Shown here: one piece after another, positions 62,339 through 63,598 of the stretch
How the letters are laid out: each line of letters starts with the position of its first letter
Position numbering within the stretch: position 1 is the first letter of the stretch
Program-made: the position numbers and the translations under genes
The notes under the pieces: model-generated
Told to the model about the DNA's origin: nothing
What the model saw: only the letters and a program-made list of their open reading frames with translations
Database searches by the model: none
From: Nitrospirota bacterium
Lineage (GTDB): Bacteria; Nitrospirota; Thermodesulfovibrionia; Thermodesulfovibrionales; UBA1546
Assembly (NCBI GenBank): GCA_016195565.1
Contig: JACPZK010000026.1
Location: 1 to 63,598, forward strand
Direction: 5' to 3'
Length of the DNA: 63,598 bases

Positions 62339-63319
62339 GTGTCCCTGCTCGGAATAAACTCCCTTGATATCTTATTCAGGACTTCAGCAAAGCCGATAAA
62401 AGTAGTCAGCGGCCTGTCTTTTAATATCGATGAATCCGAGGTATTCGGGCTTGTCGGCGAGAGCGGCTGCGGCAAAAGCCTTACGGCGCTTGCGTTGATG
62501 GGCATACTTCCTCCGAATGCGTACGCTGAAGGCTCAATAAACTTCAGAGGCACAGACCTCCTCAAACTTGACAAAGAACCCATGCGCCGCCTGCGCGGAA
62601 AAGAATTGGCAATGATATTTCAGGAACCCATGACATCGCTTAATCCGGTTCTGACTATCGGGTATCAGATATCCGAGGTTATGACAACGCATCTCGGCAT
62701 TTCAAAAAAAGATGCTTCCGACAGGGCAGTAGAACTGCTGCGCGATGTGAAAATACCGTCGCCTGAGATACGGATAAAAGAATATCCGCACCAGATGTCG
62801 GGTGGCATGAGGCAGAGGGTGATGATAGCAATGGCAATAGCATGCAATCCTGCGCTGCTTATAGCTGATGAACCGACAACCGCGCTTGATGTGACCATAC
62901 AGGCGCAGATACTTGAACTCCTTCAGGGGCTTCGGCAGGAAAGAAAGATGTCAGTTCTTCTGATAACGCATGACCTTGGCATTATCTCAGAGAACGCCCG
63001 GAGGGTTGCGATAATGTATGCAGGAAGGATTGTTGAACTCACGGGTGTAAATGAGCTGTTCAATAACCCGAGGCATCCATATACAATGGGGCTTCTTGAT
63101 TCACTGCCAAAAGAAAAAGGCAAGCCTCTTAATCCTATACCGGGAACTGTTCCGCGTCCTGACAGGCTTCCTGACGGCTGCAAGTTCTCTGACAGGTGCA
63201 GGTTTGTTATCCCTGCATGTCAAGAGAGAGAGCCTGACCTCAGGCAGATATCAACAGAAAAGGAAAGCACACACCTTGCAAGGTGCATAAGAGCTGAAGA
63301 GATTATATGGAACTACTGA
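62339..63319 (+). CDS. Oligopeptide/dipeptide ABC transporter ATPase (OppD/DppD)
   Basis: 326 residues from a [23 protein letters not shown] (Walker A), [19 protein letters not shown] (signature), [13 protein letters not shown] (Walker B) and the C-terminal Cys-containing [20 protein letters not shown] of the Opp/Dpp family. Substrate unknown; permeases and binding protein not in view. Overlaps the next gene by 13 bases. Confidence 0.94.
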   Translation: MSLLGINSLDILFRTSAKPIKVVSGLSFNIDESEVFGLVGESGCGKSLTALALMGILPPNAYAEGSINFRGTDLLKLDKEPMRRLRGKELAMIFQEPMTSLNPVLTIGYQISEVMTTHLGISKKDASDRAVELLRDVKIPSPEIRIKEYPHQMSGGMRQRVMIAMAIACNPALLIADEPTTALDVTIQAQILELLQGLRQERKMSVLLITHDLGIISENARRVAIMYAGRIVELTGVNELFNNPRHPYTMGLLDSLPKEKGKPLNPIPGTVPRPDRLPDGCKFSDRCRFVIPACQEREPDLRQISTEKESTHLARCIRAEEIIWNY

Positions 63320-63598
63320 GCGTAAAGGCTTTAAAGAAATATTTCCCTGTGAAAAAGAAGCTGGCAGGCGAACCGCTGTGGCTTAAGGCTGTGGACGGCA
63401 TTGATTTTTCAATAGAGAAGGATAAGGTCTTTGCGCTTGTCGGTGAAAGCGGCTGCGGCAAATCAACTGTTGCGCGTCTTGTTTTGAAACTTATGAAGCC
63501 TACGGCAGGAGAAGTGTTTTTTGAGGGCAGGGATATATTTGCGCTTAAAGGCGATTCCCTGAAGGCATTCAGAAAATCTGTGCAGATAATATTTCAGG
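63307..63598 (+). CDS. OppF/DppF ABC transporter ATPase, 5' part
   Basis: The gene starts at ATG 63307 and runs off the right edge. [20 protein letters not shown] and [20 protein letters not shown] are the N-terminus and Walker A of the second ATPase of an Opp/Dpp transporter. Confidence 0.93.
   Translation, partial: MELLSVKALKKYFPVKKKLAGEPLWLKAVDGIDFSIEKDKVFALVGESGCGKSTVARLVLKLMKPTAGEVFFEGRDIFALKGDSLKAFRKSVQIIFQ

Overview
The window looks like a chromosome segment of a Gram-negative, anaerobic-type bacterium, most probably a member of the Nitrospirota (Thermodesulfovibrionia-like). This rests on protein flavour and gene content only: lipopolysaccharide KDO genes, porin, PiT transport, GH57 and GlgP glycogen enzymes, LarE next to a GlcF-type Fe-S protein, and a fused TIGR03960/DUF2344 radical SAM protein. 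No rRNA is present, so the placement is an inference.

Layout. 1-208: tail of an integron-type tyrosine recombinase. 0.25-11.1 kb: a three-domain acyl-activating/acyltransferase protein, hisI, and the KDO/CTP block (kdsB-pyrG and kdsA-kdsD, minus strand) split by an oppositely oriented PhnD-like binding protein (with an in-frame TGA) plus hybrid histidine kinase. 11.3-12.6 kb: accessory island with a small HExxH protein and a BrnT/BrnA-like pair, bounded by a duplicate of the priA 5' end. 12.7-17.5 kb: PriA that has lost its helicase motifs, a membrane protein, a U32 peptidase, and a CoaE-riboflavin kinase fusion. 17.6-19 kb: HNH endonuclease and Phd/VapC. 19.1-26 kb: radical SAM protein, RNase G, LarE, GlcF, transaldolase-like enzyme. 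26.3-27.7 kb: ArsR regulator, a 35-residue Cys-rich peptide, CopD-like membrane protein and FmdB. 27.7-36.7 kb: RDD protein, lipoprotein, DciA-like, rpmB, infB-rbfA-nrnA, IMPase, L,D-transpeptidase, DUF167. 36.8-38 kb: small membrane protein and another toxin-antitoxin pair. 38-45.9 kb: GAF-PilB/GspE ATPase, mutL, GH57, LysR, RNase H, zinc ribbon protein. 46-52.2 kb: tRNA(CAU), DUF47-PiT, a secreted HAD-like protein, ogt, slyD, glgP, queC. 52-56.9 kb: DUF4388-pseudopilin fusion, TPR/zinc-ribbon membrane protein, plsY, pgsA, kdsC, tRNA-Ala. 57-63.6 kb: TPR and four-helix proteins, porin, pyrimidine phosphorylase, TPR protein and the start of an Opp/Dpp ABC operon.

The most unusual property is the repeat load. 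At least four families of short, mostly inverted, low-complexity repeats are scattered between genes, and many copies sit in frame inside conserved genes (acyl ligase, kdsB, radical SAM, nrnA, GH57, queC), add a C-terminus (integrase, TPR protein), or supply a start codon (TPR membrane protein). A separate 186-bp palindrome lies in frame at the 5' end of an L,D-transpeptidase gene. The pattern resembles Rickettsia palindromic elements in behaviour, though not in sequence as far as can be judged by eye.

Functional links: KDO genes (kdsA, B, C, D and CTP supply by pyrG) feed lipopolysaccharide; plsY, pgsA and the acyl ligase serve phospholipids; GH57 and GlgP serve glycogen; the PilB-like ATPase and the pseudopilin fusion point to type IV pilus or type II secretion machinery; at least three toxin-antitoxin pairs and an HNH gene mark accessory insertions.
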